A DNA stretch of 64,000 nt from VAZQ01 sp963725185 (lineage in GTDB: Bacteria > Pseudomonadota > Alphaproteobacteria > Rhizobiales > Xanthobacteraceae). Below the pieces are notes generated by a model. The model ran no database searches and was not told the origin of the DNA. It was given only the letters and a program-made list of their open reading frames with translations. A program made the translations under genes and the position numbers. Positions within the stretch are counted from its first letter, which is position 1; each line of letters begins with the position of its first letter. The stretch is from positions 62,001-126,000 of the forward strand of contig CAVRXO010000010.1 of the NCBI GenBank assembly GCA_963725185.1, given 5' to 3'. Below, one piece after another: positions 18,688 to 26,905 of the stretch.

Positions 18688-19444
18688 ATGGCTTCGCCGA
18701 GCGGAGGCCGAAGGACAACGTCGCCGAGCGATGCGGCCGGGCGCGAGCTGGTGGCCAAGTCCTGTCGCATTCTCGGCAAGATGGACCTGACCAAGGCCGG
18801 GAGCGGCCATGTCAGCCAGCGGGTCGGCGATGACCGCATCCTCATTCGCGCCCGCGGCAGCGACGAGCTGGGGGTGCGCTTCACCACCGTCGAATGAGGT
18901 GATCGCCGTCGATCTCGACGGCAACAAACTGGACGGACCCGACGGCCTGTTGCCGCCACAGGAGGTGTTCATTCACACCTGCCTCTATCGCGTGCGCCCG
19001 GAGCTCAAGAGCGTCGTCCACATCCATCCACCGACGGTCGTGATCTTCACCATCTGCGACGTGCCGCTGCGGCCGATCTACGGCGCCTACGATCCAAGCT
19101 CGCTCAAGCTTGTGCTGGACGGGATCCCGACCTATGGCCGCTCGATCACCATCAGCAATGAGGAGCTCGGCCGCGATCTCGCCAGGATCATGGGCGGCAA
19201 GCGCGCCTGCCTGATGCGCGGCCACGGCATCACCACCGCCGGCGCCAGCGTGGAGGAAGCGACCGTGACGGCGATCAAGCTCAACGAGCTCGCGGACATG
19301 CATTACCGCGCGCATCTGCTGGGCGCTCCGCGCGAGATCGACGAGGCGGACATTGCCCATTTCCGCGACCGCTTCAAGAAGACGGGAGGCTCGACCCACA
19401 TGGGCGCGAACTGGCGCTACTATGCGAGCCTGTCCGGGGAATAG
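18688..19444 (+). pseudogene. Class II aldolase/adducin-family protein (possible decarboxylase), one frameshift
   Basis: Zn-dependent fold shared by fuculose-phosphate aldolases, RhaD, and decarboxylases such as 3,4-dihydroxyphthalate decarboxylase. ATG 18688 has GGGGAGG upstream. The first frame gives LVAKSCRILGKMDLTKAGSGHVS and ILIRARGSDELGVRFTTV; one extra base around 18894 (GAATGAG) then shifts to EVIAVDLDGNKL. Metal histidines are in VVHIHPPTVV and RGHGITTAGASVEEA. As first gene of the aromatic cluster a decarboxylation of a dihydroxy aromatic acid is the most economical guess; aldol cleavage cannot be excluded. The remainder of the gene is intact. Confidence 0.82.
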
Positions 19445-19465
19445 CAGCGGGAGAAGGAGGCGACA

Positions 19466-20560
19466 ATGAAGATAGTTGTTGCTTTGCTCATGGTGGTGAT
19501 GTCGGCGCCCGGCGCCATGGCGCAAACCGCGGATTGGCAGAAAACCTGGAACGAGACCCTGGCGGCGGCGAGAAAAGAAGGCAAGGTGGTCATCGTCGGC
19601 ACGCCGAAACCGACGATGCGCAACGAGATCATCCCCAAATTCACCGGTCGGTTCGGTATCCAGGTGGAATTCATCGCCGGCAGATCCGGGGATATCGCCG
19701 AGCGCCTTCGCATCGAGCAGGCTTCCGGGATCTTCTCGGTGGACGTCCACATGTCCGGGCCCGACACCGCGCTCAATGTGATGTACCCGGAAAAGCTGAT
19801 CGCTCCGCTCAAGCCGCTGTTGATCCTGCCGGAGGTGACCGATCCTGCGGTCTGGAAACCCGGCAAGCCGTGGTTCATGGATCCGCAGCAGCAGTACATC
19901 CTGCGGCTGTTCAACAGCATCGATGCCCTGATCTACATCAACGCCAAGTATGTGCAACCCGCGGAGATGCGCTCCGCCCAGGATCTCGTCAATCCGAAAT
20001 GGAAGGGCAAGATCGCCACCGAAGATCCCAAGCTCGACAGCGGCAGCGGCGGCAACAAGGCGGCGCTGTTCTACAACCAGCTCGGTCCTGAATTCGTGAA
20101 GAAGCTGTACGGCGACCAGAAGCCGGCGCTCAGCCGCGACCGCCGGCAGCTGATCGATTGGCTGGCGCGCGGCACCTATCCGATCTGCCTGACCTGCCGC
20201 GCCGACGACGCGGCCCCGCTGCAGGAGGAAGGCTTCAAGCTGATGGAGGTTTTTGAATTGGCGGGCATGGAGAGCATCGTCAACGCCACCCCGTTCCTGC
20301 TCACCGTCGCCAACAAGGCGCCGCATCCCAATGCCGCGCGCGTCTTCGTCAACTGGATGGCGACCAAGGAGGCGCTGGAGATCTACTCCCGCGGCTACAA
20401 GTCGGCGACCTTGCGCAACGACGTGGACGAGTTGTTCCTCGATCCGCGCGCCATTCCGCGCGTCGGCGTCGACTACCTCGACGACGCCGATCCGAAATGG
20501 CGCTCCATGCAGAAGCTGGAGGACGGCAACAAGATACGGGCCTTGCTGGAGCAACAATGA
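19466..20560 (+). CDS. ABC importer substrate-binding protein (Fe3+/polyamine type, family 1)
   Basis: Periplasmic receptor, 364 aa, signal peptide residues 1-19 ending AMAQ. The fold marks are AAARKEGKVVIVG, FTGRFGIQVEFIAGRSG, PWFMDPQQQYILRLFN, DLVNPKWKGKIATEDP and a C-terminal ANKAPHPNAARVFVNWMATKE. It shares the block pattern (WFMDP.xQYILRLFN, PKWKG, SRDRRQ/DWLARG) with the second receptor at 29781-30896, so the two are paralogues. It sits 21 nt after the class II aldolase gene and overlaps the RraA gene by ATGA. An organic anion rather than iron is likely given the neighbours. Confidence 0.9.
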   Translation: MKIVVALLMVVMSAPGAMAQTADWQKTWNETLAAARKEGKVVIVGTPKPTMRNEIIPKFTGRFGIQVEFIAGRSGDIAERLRIEQASGIFSVDVHMSGPDTALNVMYPEKLIAPLKPLLILPEVTDPAVWKPGKPWFMDPQQQYILRLFNSIDALIYINAKYVQPAEMRSAQDLVNPKWKGKIATEDPKLDSGSGGNKAALFYNQLGPEFVKKLYGDQKPALSRDRRQLIDWLARGTYPICLTCRADDAAPLQEEGFKLMEVFELAGMESIVNATPFLLTVANKAPHPNAARVFVNWMATKEALEIYSRGYKSATLRNDVDELFLDPRAIPRVGVDYLDDADPKWRSMQKLEDGNKIRALLEQQ

Positions 20561-21226
20561 CCTCTGATGATTCGCTGAGCCGGCTCGCCAAGCTTGATAC
20601 CTGCGCGGTTTCGGACGCGCTCGATCGCCTCTGCCTCAAAGGCGCGGTGCTGGGCCTGCGGCCGTTATGGGCGTGCCCGCGCGTCGTCGCGCGCTGCGTC
20701 ACCGTCAAGATAAAGCCGGCCGGGCTTGCAGCGGCCCAAGCAGCATCTCTGCACGGCGGCCATCGACGCGGCCACGGCCGAGGATGCAATCGTCGTCGAC
20801 AATGGCGGCCGCCTCGATGCCGCGGCCTGGGGCGGCCTTTTGTCCTTGGCGGCGCAGATCAAGCAGGTGCGCGGCGCGATCGTCGACGGCGCTTGTCGTG
20901 ATGTCGACGAGAGCCGGGAGCTTGGGTTTCCGATCTTTGCGCGGGCGGCCGTGCAGGTCACCGCGCGCGGCCGCATCATGCAGCAGTCCTATAATGAGGA
21001 AATACAATTCGCCGGCGTGCAGGTGCATCCCGGCGATCTGGTCATTGCCGACGGCAGCGGCGTGGTCTTCATCCCGCGCGCCAAGGAGCTGGACGTCATC
21101 GCGCAAGCCGAGGCGCTGGCGCATGCGGAAGCCAGGATGGCGCAGGCCATCCGCAGCGGTCGTCCGGTCGCGGAGGTGATGGAAACGCTGGGCTACGAAG
21201 CCATGCTGGTCGAGCGCAAGCAGTAA
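20557..21226 (+). pseudogene. RraA/LigK-like aldolase, one frameshift
   Basis: Member of the RraA/HMG-aldolase family, which includes 4-carboxy-4-hydroxy-2-oxoadipate aldolase (LigK/GalC). The start overlaps the previous stop as ATGA. The first frame shows KLDTCAVSDALDRL; an extra C in the CCC at 20735-20737 then moves to the frame carrying KQHLCTAAIDAATAEDAIVV, WGGLLSLAAQIKQVRGAIVD and GACRDVDESRELGFPIFAR, whose RDxD supplies the Mg2+-linked active site. In a meta-cleavage pathway it would split the hydrated intermediate to pyruvate plus oxaloacetate or a similar pair. Everything beyond the shift looks functional. Confidence 0.85.
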
Positions 21227-21246
21227 TAGATCGAAGCCCCAAGGCC

Positions 21247-21268
21247 GGATTTGGTCCGGATTTGGTCC
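21247..21268. repeat. Tandem 11-bp repeat upstream of the Rieske gene
   Basis: GGATTTGGTCC occurs twice head to tail (21247-21257, 21258-21268), followed by GATTG. A closely similar stretch (GGATTGTCC GGATTAGTCC GATTTTG) lies at about 4892-4917 upstream of the formate dehydrogenase operon. A regulator site is possible but unproven. Confidence 0.35.
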
Positions 21269-21333
21269 GATTGACTCGTTTGCGCGCTTTCAGCACACTT
21301 GCTTGGCTCGCAGTCAACGATGTGTGAATCGTC

Positions 21334-22551
21334 ATGAGGCAGGGCGAAAACGAGATCCTGACACGCGTCGGCGCCGGCACGCCCGCCGGCGAATTGCTGC
21401 GACGGTATTGGCATCCGGTGGCGGTTGCGGGCGAGTTGACCGAGGAAAAGCCGATCAAGGCCGTCACGCTTCTCGGCGAGAGGCTGGTGGTGTTCCGCCT
21501 CGCGCTCGGTCCCGGCGAATCGCAACCCCGCTATGGCCTGGTGGCCGAGCAGTGCCGCCATCGCCTGGCTTCGCTGGCCTACGGTCGGGTCGATCAAGAG
21601 GGCATCCGCTGTCCCTATCACGGTTGGAAGTACGACCTGGGCGGCCGCTGCCTCGAGACGCCGCCGGAGCCGTCCGACAGCAAGTATTATCGGGAGATCC
21701 GCCAGCCCGCCTATCCGGTGCAGAAGCTGGCCGGCCTCTTGTTCGCCTATATGGGACCCGAGCCGGTGCCGCTGCTGCCGCGCTGGGACGCGCTGGCGCG
21801 CGAGGACGGCAGGCGCTGGGTCACCATCGAGTTGGTCATCGATTGCAACTGGCTGCAGCCGATGGAGAACTCGGTCGACCCGTCGCATCTCTACTGGCTG
21901 CACGGCTTCGCCTTCAAGTCGGGCCACCTGCCCAACCACATGGCGCAGTACCAGGAGAAGCACGAATTCATCCGGTTCGAGTACGGCATCATGAAACGGC
22001 GCATCACGCCCGGAAAGCAGCCGTCCGATCCGCCGATGGTGGACGAGCATCCCTTGATCTTCCCGACCATGCTGCGCCATGTCACCAACGAGGTGCGCGG
22101 GTCGCGCGCGGGCGTTTATCGTCACAACATCCAGATCCGCGTGCCGATCGACGACACCCACACCCAGGTCTATCGCGTCAACTTCATTCCCTCGGCGAGC
22201 GAGCGCTCGCCGATCGATCAAGACCCGCCTTATGAGTACCGTCCGCTCAAGAGTCCGGCGGGCGAATACTACATGGATGTGGTGTCGGCGCAGGATTCCA
22301 TGGCCTGGGAAACCCAGGGCCCGATCACCGACCGCACCCAGGAGCATCTGGGCGCGGCCGATCGCGGCATCGTGATGTTCCGCAAGCTGCTGCGGGAGCA
22401 GATCGACATCGTGGCCAAGGGCGGCGAGCCGATGGGGATCGTTCGCGATCCGGACCGGAACAAGATCATCCACTTCGACGTCATCAACGAGCGGATCGGC
22501 TTGTACCGCTCCGCTCCGGCCAGCGGCGAAGCGCGTGCCGCCGCGTCTTAG
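21334..22551 (+). CDS. Rieske oxygenase alpha subunit, phthalate 4,5-dioxygenase-like
   Basis: Ring-hydroxylating oxygenase, 405 aa. The Rieske [2Fe-2S] ligands are in CRHRLASLAYGR (near residue 70) and CPYHGWKYD (near 91). The mononuclear iron site is ENSVDPSHLYWLHG near 187, with a later Asp in SAQDSMAWETQG near 322. The N-terminus GAGTPAGELLRRYWHPV is characteristic of the phthalate dioxygenase (OphA2/Pht3) subgroup, which needs a separate FMN/ferredoxin reductase and no beta subunit. No such reductase is encoded nearby. The next gene, a Pht4-like dehydrogenase, overlaps its 3' end by 17 nt, strengthening the phthalate-type reading. The exact substrate is unknown. Confidence 0.92.
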   Translation: MRQGENEILTRVGAGTPAGELLRRYWHPVAVAGELTEEKPIKAVTLLGERLVVFRLALGPGESQPRYGLVAEQCRHRLASLAYGRVDQEGIRCPYHGWKYDLGGRCLETPPEPSDSKYYREIRQPAYPVQKLAGLLFAYMGPEPVPLLPRWDALAREDGRRWVTIELVIDCNWLQPMENSVDPSHLYWLHGFAFKSGHLPNHMAQYQEKHEFIRFEYGIMKRRITPGKQPSDPPMVDEHPLIFPTMLRHVTNEVRGSRAGVYRHNIQIRVPIDDTHTQVYRVNFIPSASERSPIDQDPPYEYRPLKSPAGEYYMDVVSAQDSMAWETQGPITDRTQEHLGAADRGIVMFRKLLREQIDIVAKGGEPMGIVRDPDRNKIIHFDVINERIGLYRSAPASGEARAAAS

Positions 22552-23753
22552 AATTGGGATGGCGGGGCTCGGCGCAGCCTCGCGGCAGATCCTTCCGCAC
22601 CTCGCTCGCGCCTCCGAGATGGAGCTGACGGCCGGCGCCGATGTTCGCTCCGACGCCGTGCAGGAATTCCAGACCCGCTATCGCTGCAAGGGCTTCCCGA
22701 GCGTGGCGGCGATGTGCGAAAGCGGCGAGATCGACGCCGTCTGGATCGCCACCCCGAACGTCTGCCATGCCGAGCATACGGTGCTGGCGGCCGAGCACGG
22801 CAAGCACATCATCGTCGAGAAGCCGACGGCGGTGACGCTGGAGGAGGCGGACCGCATGATCGCCGCCGCCGAGCGCAACGGCGTCAAGCTGGTGCAGGGC
22901 CATTCCAAGATCTACAGCCCGGCGATCCAGAAGATCCGCGCGATCGTGCGCTCGGGCCGGCTGGGGCGCGTGATCCAGATCAATACCTGGAACTCGAACG
23001 ACTGGCTGCAGCGTCCGCGGCTGGCGTCGGAGGTCGACACGCGCATCGGCGGCGGCGTCTGCTTTCGCCAGGGGCCGCATCAGGTCGACATCGTGCGCTA
23101 CATCGGCGGCGGCAAAGTCGGCAGCGTGCGGGCGACGGCCGGGCGCGCCGACAGGCATTTCGCCACCGAAGGCGACTACACGGCCTTCCTGGAATTCGAG
23201 GACCGCACGCCCGCGACCCTGGCCTTCAACGGCTACGGTTATTTCGACATCGCCGAGCTGACCTGGGGCATCGGCGAGGGCGGCAAGCGCATGCGCGAGC
23301 CGGACGCCAAGATCGCCAAGGCGCGCCTCGCCGGACCCGTCGACCAGGATTTCAAGTACCGCAATCCGCGCACCACCGAGGCCGATGCGGTGCGCGACAG
23401 AGCCGCCCAATCGTTTTTCGGTCTCACCATCGTGAGCCTGCGAGCGCGGCGCCATCCGGCAATCGCCGCAAGGCCTTTTCGTCTATACCGAGGCGGGCCG
23501 CGAGGAAATTCCCTGCGCGGCCGATACCGGGCGCGCGGCCGAGCTGCGCGAGCTGCATGCGGCGGTGGTGCAGGAGCGGCCGCCCTTTCCGGACGGAAGA
23601 TGGGGCAAGGCGACACTTGAGGTTTGCTTGGCCATGCTGCAGTCTTCCAACGAGGGTCGCGAGATCGCGCTGGCGCATCAGGTTGCGTGCCCGGAGGAGC
23701 CGGGCATGCAAGAGGCTCATCACGCAGAGGCGCAAGAGGCCCGCAATGGCTGA
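22535..23753 (+). pseudogene. Gfo/Idh/MocA dehydrogenase, Pht4/OphB-like, one frameshift
   Basis: NAD(P)-dependent oxidoreductase. GTG start at 22535 overlaps the Rieske gene. The Rossmann motif is MAGLGAASRQILPHL, then AVWIATPNVCHAEHTVLAAE, GKHIIVEKPTAVTLEEAD (catalytic EKP) and GGGVCFRQGPHQVDIVRYIGG, the last close to phthalate cis-4,5-dihydrodiol dehydrogenases as I recall them. One extra C near 23437 (GAGCCTGCG) breaks the frame after FGLTIVS; skipping it gives CERGAIRQSPQGLFVYTEAG and a normal C-terminus ending at 23753. It presumably rearomatises the cis-diol made by the Rieske oxygenase. LigC also belongs to this superfamily and is an alternative. Confidence 0.87.
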
Positions 23754-24645
23754 GCTGACCGGTTCGCTGGCGATGTCGCACGGGCCTCAGCTGATGGTGC
23801 GGCCGGAGCAGTGGGACGTGCTGCACAACAAGCACGGCAGCACGCTGCCGGTGCGGCCGGAGCTGGCGAGCGAGACGCTGGCGGAGAAATCGGCGAAGTG
23901 GCAGCGCTGCATGCAGGCCATCGACCACTTGCGGCGCAAGCTCGAGGCCTGGAAGCCCGACGTGCTGGTGATCGTGGCCGACGACCAGCACGAGAACATC
24001 GTCGACAATGCCAACCCGCCATTCACGATCTTTGTCGGCGAGAGCTGCGAGGCCAGCGTCAGCCTCGGCTACTTCAAGGAGCCGAAGTCCGCCAATCGCA
24101 CCAAATACCGCGCCGATCGGGAGCTGGCGCAGGAGCTGTTGGAGCATCTGATGGAGGCGGGTTTCGATCCGGCCTATTCCAAGGATCTGCCCTACGAAGG
24201 CGGCCTCGGCCATGCCTTCGCGCGCGTGCTGAAATTCCTCACACCGGATGCGGGTATTCCGGTGGTCCCGATCATGGTCAACACCTATTTTCCGCCGGCG
24301 CCATCGTCCCGGCGCTGCGTGGCCTTCGGCCGGGCGCTGGCCGCGGCGATCCGCCAGGCCGCGGGAAACCGCAAGGTCGCGATCGTCGGCTCGGGCGGCT
24401 TGAGCCACACCTTGATCGACGAGGCCTTGGATCAGGGCGTGATCAAGGCGATCCAGGCCAACGACCTCGGCTATCTGGGCGCACTGCCCGCCGCCAGCCT
24501 GACCGCCGGCACCTCCGAGATCCGCAATTGGATCGTGACGGCCGCGGCCGCGGACCGGCCCGCCACCGTGGTGGAATACATTCCGCTCTACCGAATCCCG
24601 ACCGGCGTCGGCTGCGGCATGGGTTTCGCCTATTGGGACGGTTGA
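23746..24645 (+). CDS. LigB-type extradiol ring-cleavage dioxygenase
   Basis: Non-heme Fe(II) class III extradiol dioxygenase, 299 aa. Conserved marks: MSHGPQL near residue 10 (Fe His), VIVADDQHENI near 77 (Fe His), GGLGHAF near 155, VNTYFPPAPSSRRCVAFGRA near 180 (compare the PPPSGKRCFALG block of LigB) and GSGGLSHTLIDE near 215 (catalytic His). There is no LigA-like small subunit gene, so it would act alone or as a homo-oligomer. It overlaps the dehydrogenase by 8 nt. Expected reaction: meta-cleavage of a catecholic or gallate-like carboxylic acid. This is the ring-opening step of the cluster. Confidence 0.92.
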   Translation: MAELTGSLAMSHGPQLMVRPEQWDVLHNKHGSTLPVRPELASETLAEKSAKWQRCMQAIDHLRRKLEAWKPDVLVIVADDQHENIVDNANPPFTIFVGESCEASVSLGYFKEPKSANRTKYRADRELAQELLEHLMEAGFDPAYSKDLPYEGGLGHAFARVLKFLTPDAGIPVVPIMVNTYFPPAPSSRRCVAFGRALAAAIRQAAGNRKVAIVGSGGLSHTLIDEALDQGVIKAIQANDLGYLGALPAASLTAGTSEIRNWIVTAAAADRPATVVEYIPLYRIPTGVGCGMGFAYWDG

Positions 24646-24750
24646 GATTGCGCGACGGTTGAAGATCGCGCACTTGATCTTTACCGAAATCTTTCGAGCA
24701 TCGGCGCGTCCTTGCGGGCGCACGATTTCAGGCCTAACCGGAGCACAGAT

Positions 24751-25839
24751 GTGATCAAGGGACAGAAAATCGAGATCGGCGGCCCGACGCCCTACCAGAA
24801 ATGGATCGAGGCGCAGGGCATCCCGATCATCCGCGATTTCTACATCGAGGACCTGCGCAAGGTCGAGCTCGCGCCATGGGATTGGAAGGGCGCGCGAGGC
24901 GCCTACCTCAATCTGATCGGCACCGGCGACGCCAACGACGCCTATCTGTGCGAGATCCCTCCGGGCGGGAGCATCAAGCCGCAGCGCCTGCTGTTCGAGG
25001 AGCTGATCTTCGTGGTCGAGGGCAACGGCTCGAGCTCGGTCTGGAACGATGAGAACCGGAAGGTCACCTTCGAATGGCAGGAAGGCAGCCTGTTCTCGCC
25101 GCCGATGAACACCTGGCGCCAGCATTTCAACGGCAGCGGCAACCGGCCGGCGCGCCTCTTGGTGGTGACGTCGGCGCCGCCGATCATCAATTTGTTCCGC
25201 AATATGGATTTCGTGCTGAAAAATCCGTTCTGCTTCGACGACCGCTTCGGTGCCGAGCCGGACAGCTTCTCGGGCGGCGGGGAATCCTACAAGGTCAAGG
25301 CGGTCACGGTCTGGGACACCAATTTCGTGCCCAATGTGCGCACCATACCGCTTCATCTGCGCAGCAATCGCGGCGCCGGCGGCAGCTTCCTGCACATCGA
25401 GCTGGCCGAGAACTCGATGACCAGCCACATCTCGGAGTTTCCGGTCGGCACCTACAAGAAGGCGCATCGTCACGGCGCCGGCGCCCATGTGGTCATCATC
25501 GGCGGCCAGGGCTATTCGCTGATGTGGCCGGAAGGTGAGCCGATCAAGCGTTTCGATTGGCGCGACGGCAGCGTCATCGTGCCGCCGGAGCGGTGGTTTC
25601 ATCAGCACTTCAACACCGGCGCCATCCCGGCACGCTACCTGGCGCTGCGTTGGGGCAGCAGGAAACATGCGCGGCCGCTGGGCAAGAGCTACGGCACCGA
25701 TGAGAGCGTGAAAGCCGGCGGCGACCAGATCGAGTATGCGGACGAGGATCCGCAGATCCGCGCCCTGTTCGAGCAGGAGCTGGCCAAGGCAGGGGTCGCC
25801 TGCCGGATGGACGAGGTCATCGGCGCGCCGGCATCGTAG
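24751..25839 (+). CDS. Bicupin protein of the aromatic cluster
   Basis: A 362-aa protein with two cupin barrels, from the GTG at 24751 (GGAG 8 nt upstream). The N-terminal barrel (YLCEIPPGGSIKPQRLLFEE) lacks the usual histidines and probably binds no metal. The C-terminal barrel keeps them: TYKKAHRHGAGAHVVIIGG and PPERWFHQHFN. This asymmetry is like that of some gentisate/salicylate 1,2-dioxygenase relatives, but the architecture could also serve an isomerase or lyase. Located between the extradiol dioxygenase and the LigJ-like hydratase, it should act on a pathway intermediate. I do not recognise a characterised close homologue. Confidence 0.85.
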   Translation: MIKGQKIEIGGPTPYQKWIEAQGIPIIRDFYIEDLRKVELAPWDWKGARGAYLNLIGTGDANDAYLCEIPPGGSIKPQRLLFEELIFVVEGNGSSSVWNDENRKVTFEWQEGSLFSPPMNTWRQHFNGSGNRPARLLVVTSAPPIINLFRNMDFVLKNPFCFDDRFGAEPDSFSGGGESYKVKAVTVWDTNFVPNVRTIPLHLRSNRGAGGSFLHIELAENSMTSHISEFPVGTYKKAHRHGAGAHVVIIGGQGYSLMWPEGEPIKRFDWRDGSVIVPPERWFHQHFNTGAIPARYLALRWGSRKHARPLGKSYGTDESVKAGGDQIEYADEDPQIRALFEQELAKAGVACRMDEVIGAPAS

Positions 25840-25862
25840 CGCTTAGCCGAGGGAGCAGACCG

Positions 25863-26870
25863 GTGATCATCGACATCCACGCCCATGTGTCCGCGCCGGC
25901 CGAGTTGTACTCCTACCAGGCGCATCTGCTCGCGAGCCGCGGCGGACAGCGCCGGTCCACGTTCAAGGCCGATGACGAGAAAGTAGCCGACGCGCTCAAG
26001 CCGCACCTGCGATTTCTCAAGGAGGCCGGCACCGACCTGCAGCTGGTGTCGCCGCGGCCCTACACGCTGATGCACCATGAGAAGCCGGACAAGATCGTGC
26101 ACTGGTACGTGGAATCGTGCAACGACCTCATCGCTCGGCAGTGCCGCATGCATCCGGACAGCTTCAAGGGCGTGGCGGCGTTGCCCCAGTGCGTGGGCAC
26201 TCCCATCAAGGAGGCGCTGCCCGAGCTTGAGCGCTGCGTCAAGGAGCTGGGCTTTGTCGGCTGCCTGGTCAATCCGGACCCCGGCGCGCGCGGCGACGAC
26301 AGCACGCCGGCGATGGGCGACGAATATTGGTATCCGCTCTACGAGAAGCTCGTGGAGCTGGACGTGCCCTGCATGATCCATGCGTCCACCTGCCTGTCAT
26401 CGCGGCTTTCCTACACGCTGCACTTCGTCAACGAGGAGAGCATCGCGGTCATCTCGCTCTTGAACTCGCGCGTGCTCGACGATTTTCCGAAGTTGAAGAT
26501 CGTGGTGCCGCACGGCGGCGGCGCCATCCCGTATCACATGGGCCGCTTCATGGCCGGGCGCTATCCGAGCCGCCGCGACAAGGACCGCAAGGGGGCGGCA
26601 GAGAGCCAGTATTTCGAGAACATGGCCAAGCGGCTGCATTACGACACCTGTCTCTATACGCCGGAGGCGCTGGAGCTGCTGTTCAAGGTCATGGGCGCAA
26701 ATTGCTGCATGTTCGGCACCGAGAGCCCGGGGGCAGGATCCTCGATCAATCCGCATACGGGTCTGGCGATGGACGATCTCAAGCCGGTCATCGAGAGCTT
26801 CGGCTGGCTCACCGACGCCGACAAACAGAATATCTTCGAGATGAATGCGAGACGACTCTACAAGATTTAG
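25863..26870 (+). CDS. Amidohydrolase-family protein, LigJ-like (4-oxalomesaconate hydratase type)
   Basis: TIM-barrel metal enzyme, 335 aa. Metal ligands: HAHV at residues 6-9, MIHAS near 177 and VPHGGGAIPYHMGRF near 220, with FGTESPGAG near 287. Blocks such as CNDLIARQCRMHPDSFKGVAALPQ, ELERCVKELGFVGC, NPDPG and YEKLVELDVPCMIH closely resemble Sphingobium LigJ as I remember it (CNNLIAR, ELERCVNELGFIGC, NPDPGGG, YEKMVELDVPAMIH). LigJ hydrates 4-oxalomesaconate to 4-carboxy-4-hydroxy-2-oxoadipate, the substrate of an RraA-type aldolase, which this cluster also encodes. ACMSD-type decarboxylases share the fold and are the alternative. Confidence 0.88.
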   Translation: MIIDIHAHVSAPAELYSYQAHLLASRGGQRRSTFKADDEKVADALKPHLRFLKEAGTDLQLVSPRPYTLMHHEKPDKIVHWYVESCNDLIARQCRMHPDSFKGVAALPQCVGTPIKEALPELERCVKELGFVGCLVNPDPGARGDDSTPAMGDEYWYPLYEKLVELDVPCMIHASTCLSSRLSYTLHFVNEESIAVISLLNSRVLDDFPKLKIVVPHGGGAIPYHMGRFMAGRYPSRRDKDRKGAAESQYFENMAKRLHYDTCLYTPEALELLFKVMGANCCMFGTESPGAGSSINPHTGLAMDDLKPVIESFGWLTDADKQNIFEMNARRLYKI

Positions 26871-26905
26871 GCGGCGATCACGGGGGCCGGCGGCGAGAGG
26901 ATGTC

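Noticed and set aside
18881..20557. A 558-codon minus-strand frame over the aldolase and binding-protein genes
   Set aside because: Composition of an antisense shadow; plus-strand genes have ribosome-binding sites and domains.
23239..25668. An 809-codon minus-strand frame across the extradiol dioxygenase and bicupin genes
   Set aside because: It crosses several real genes on the plus strand, has no domain, and ends in a run of Pro/Arg/Ala typical of antisense frames.
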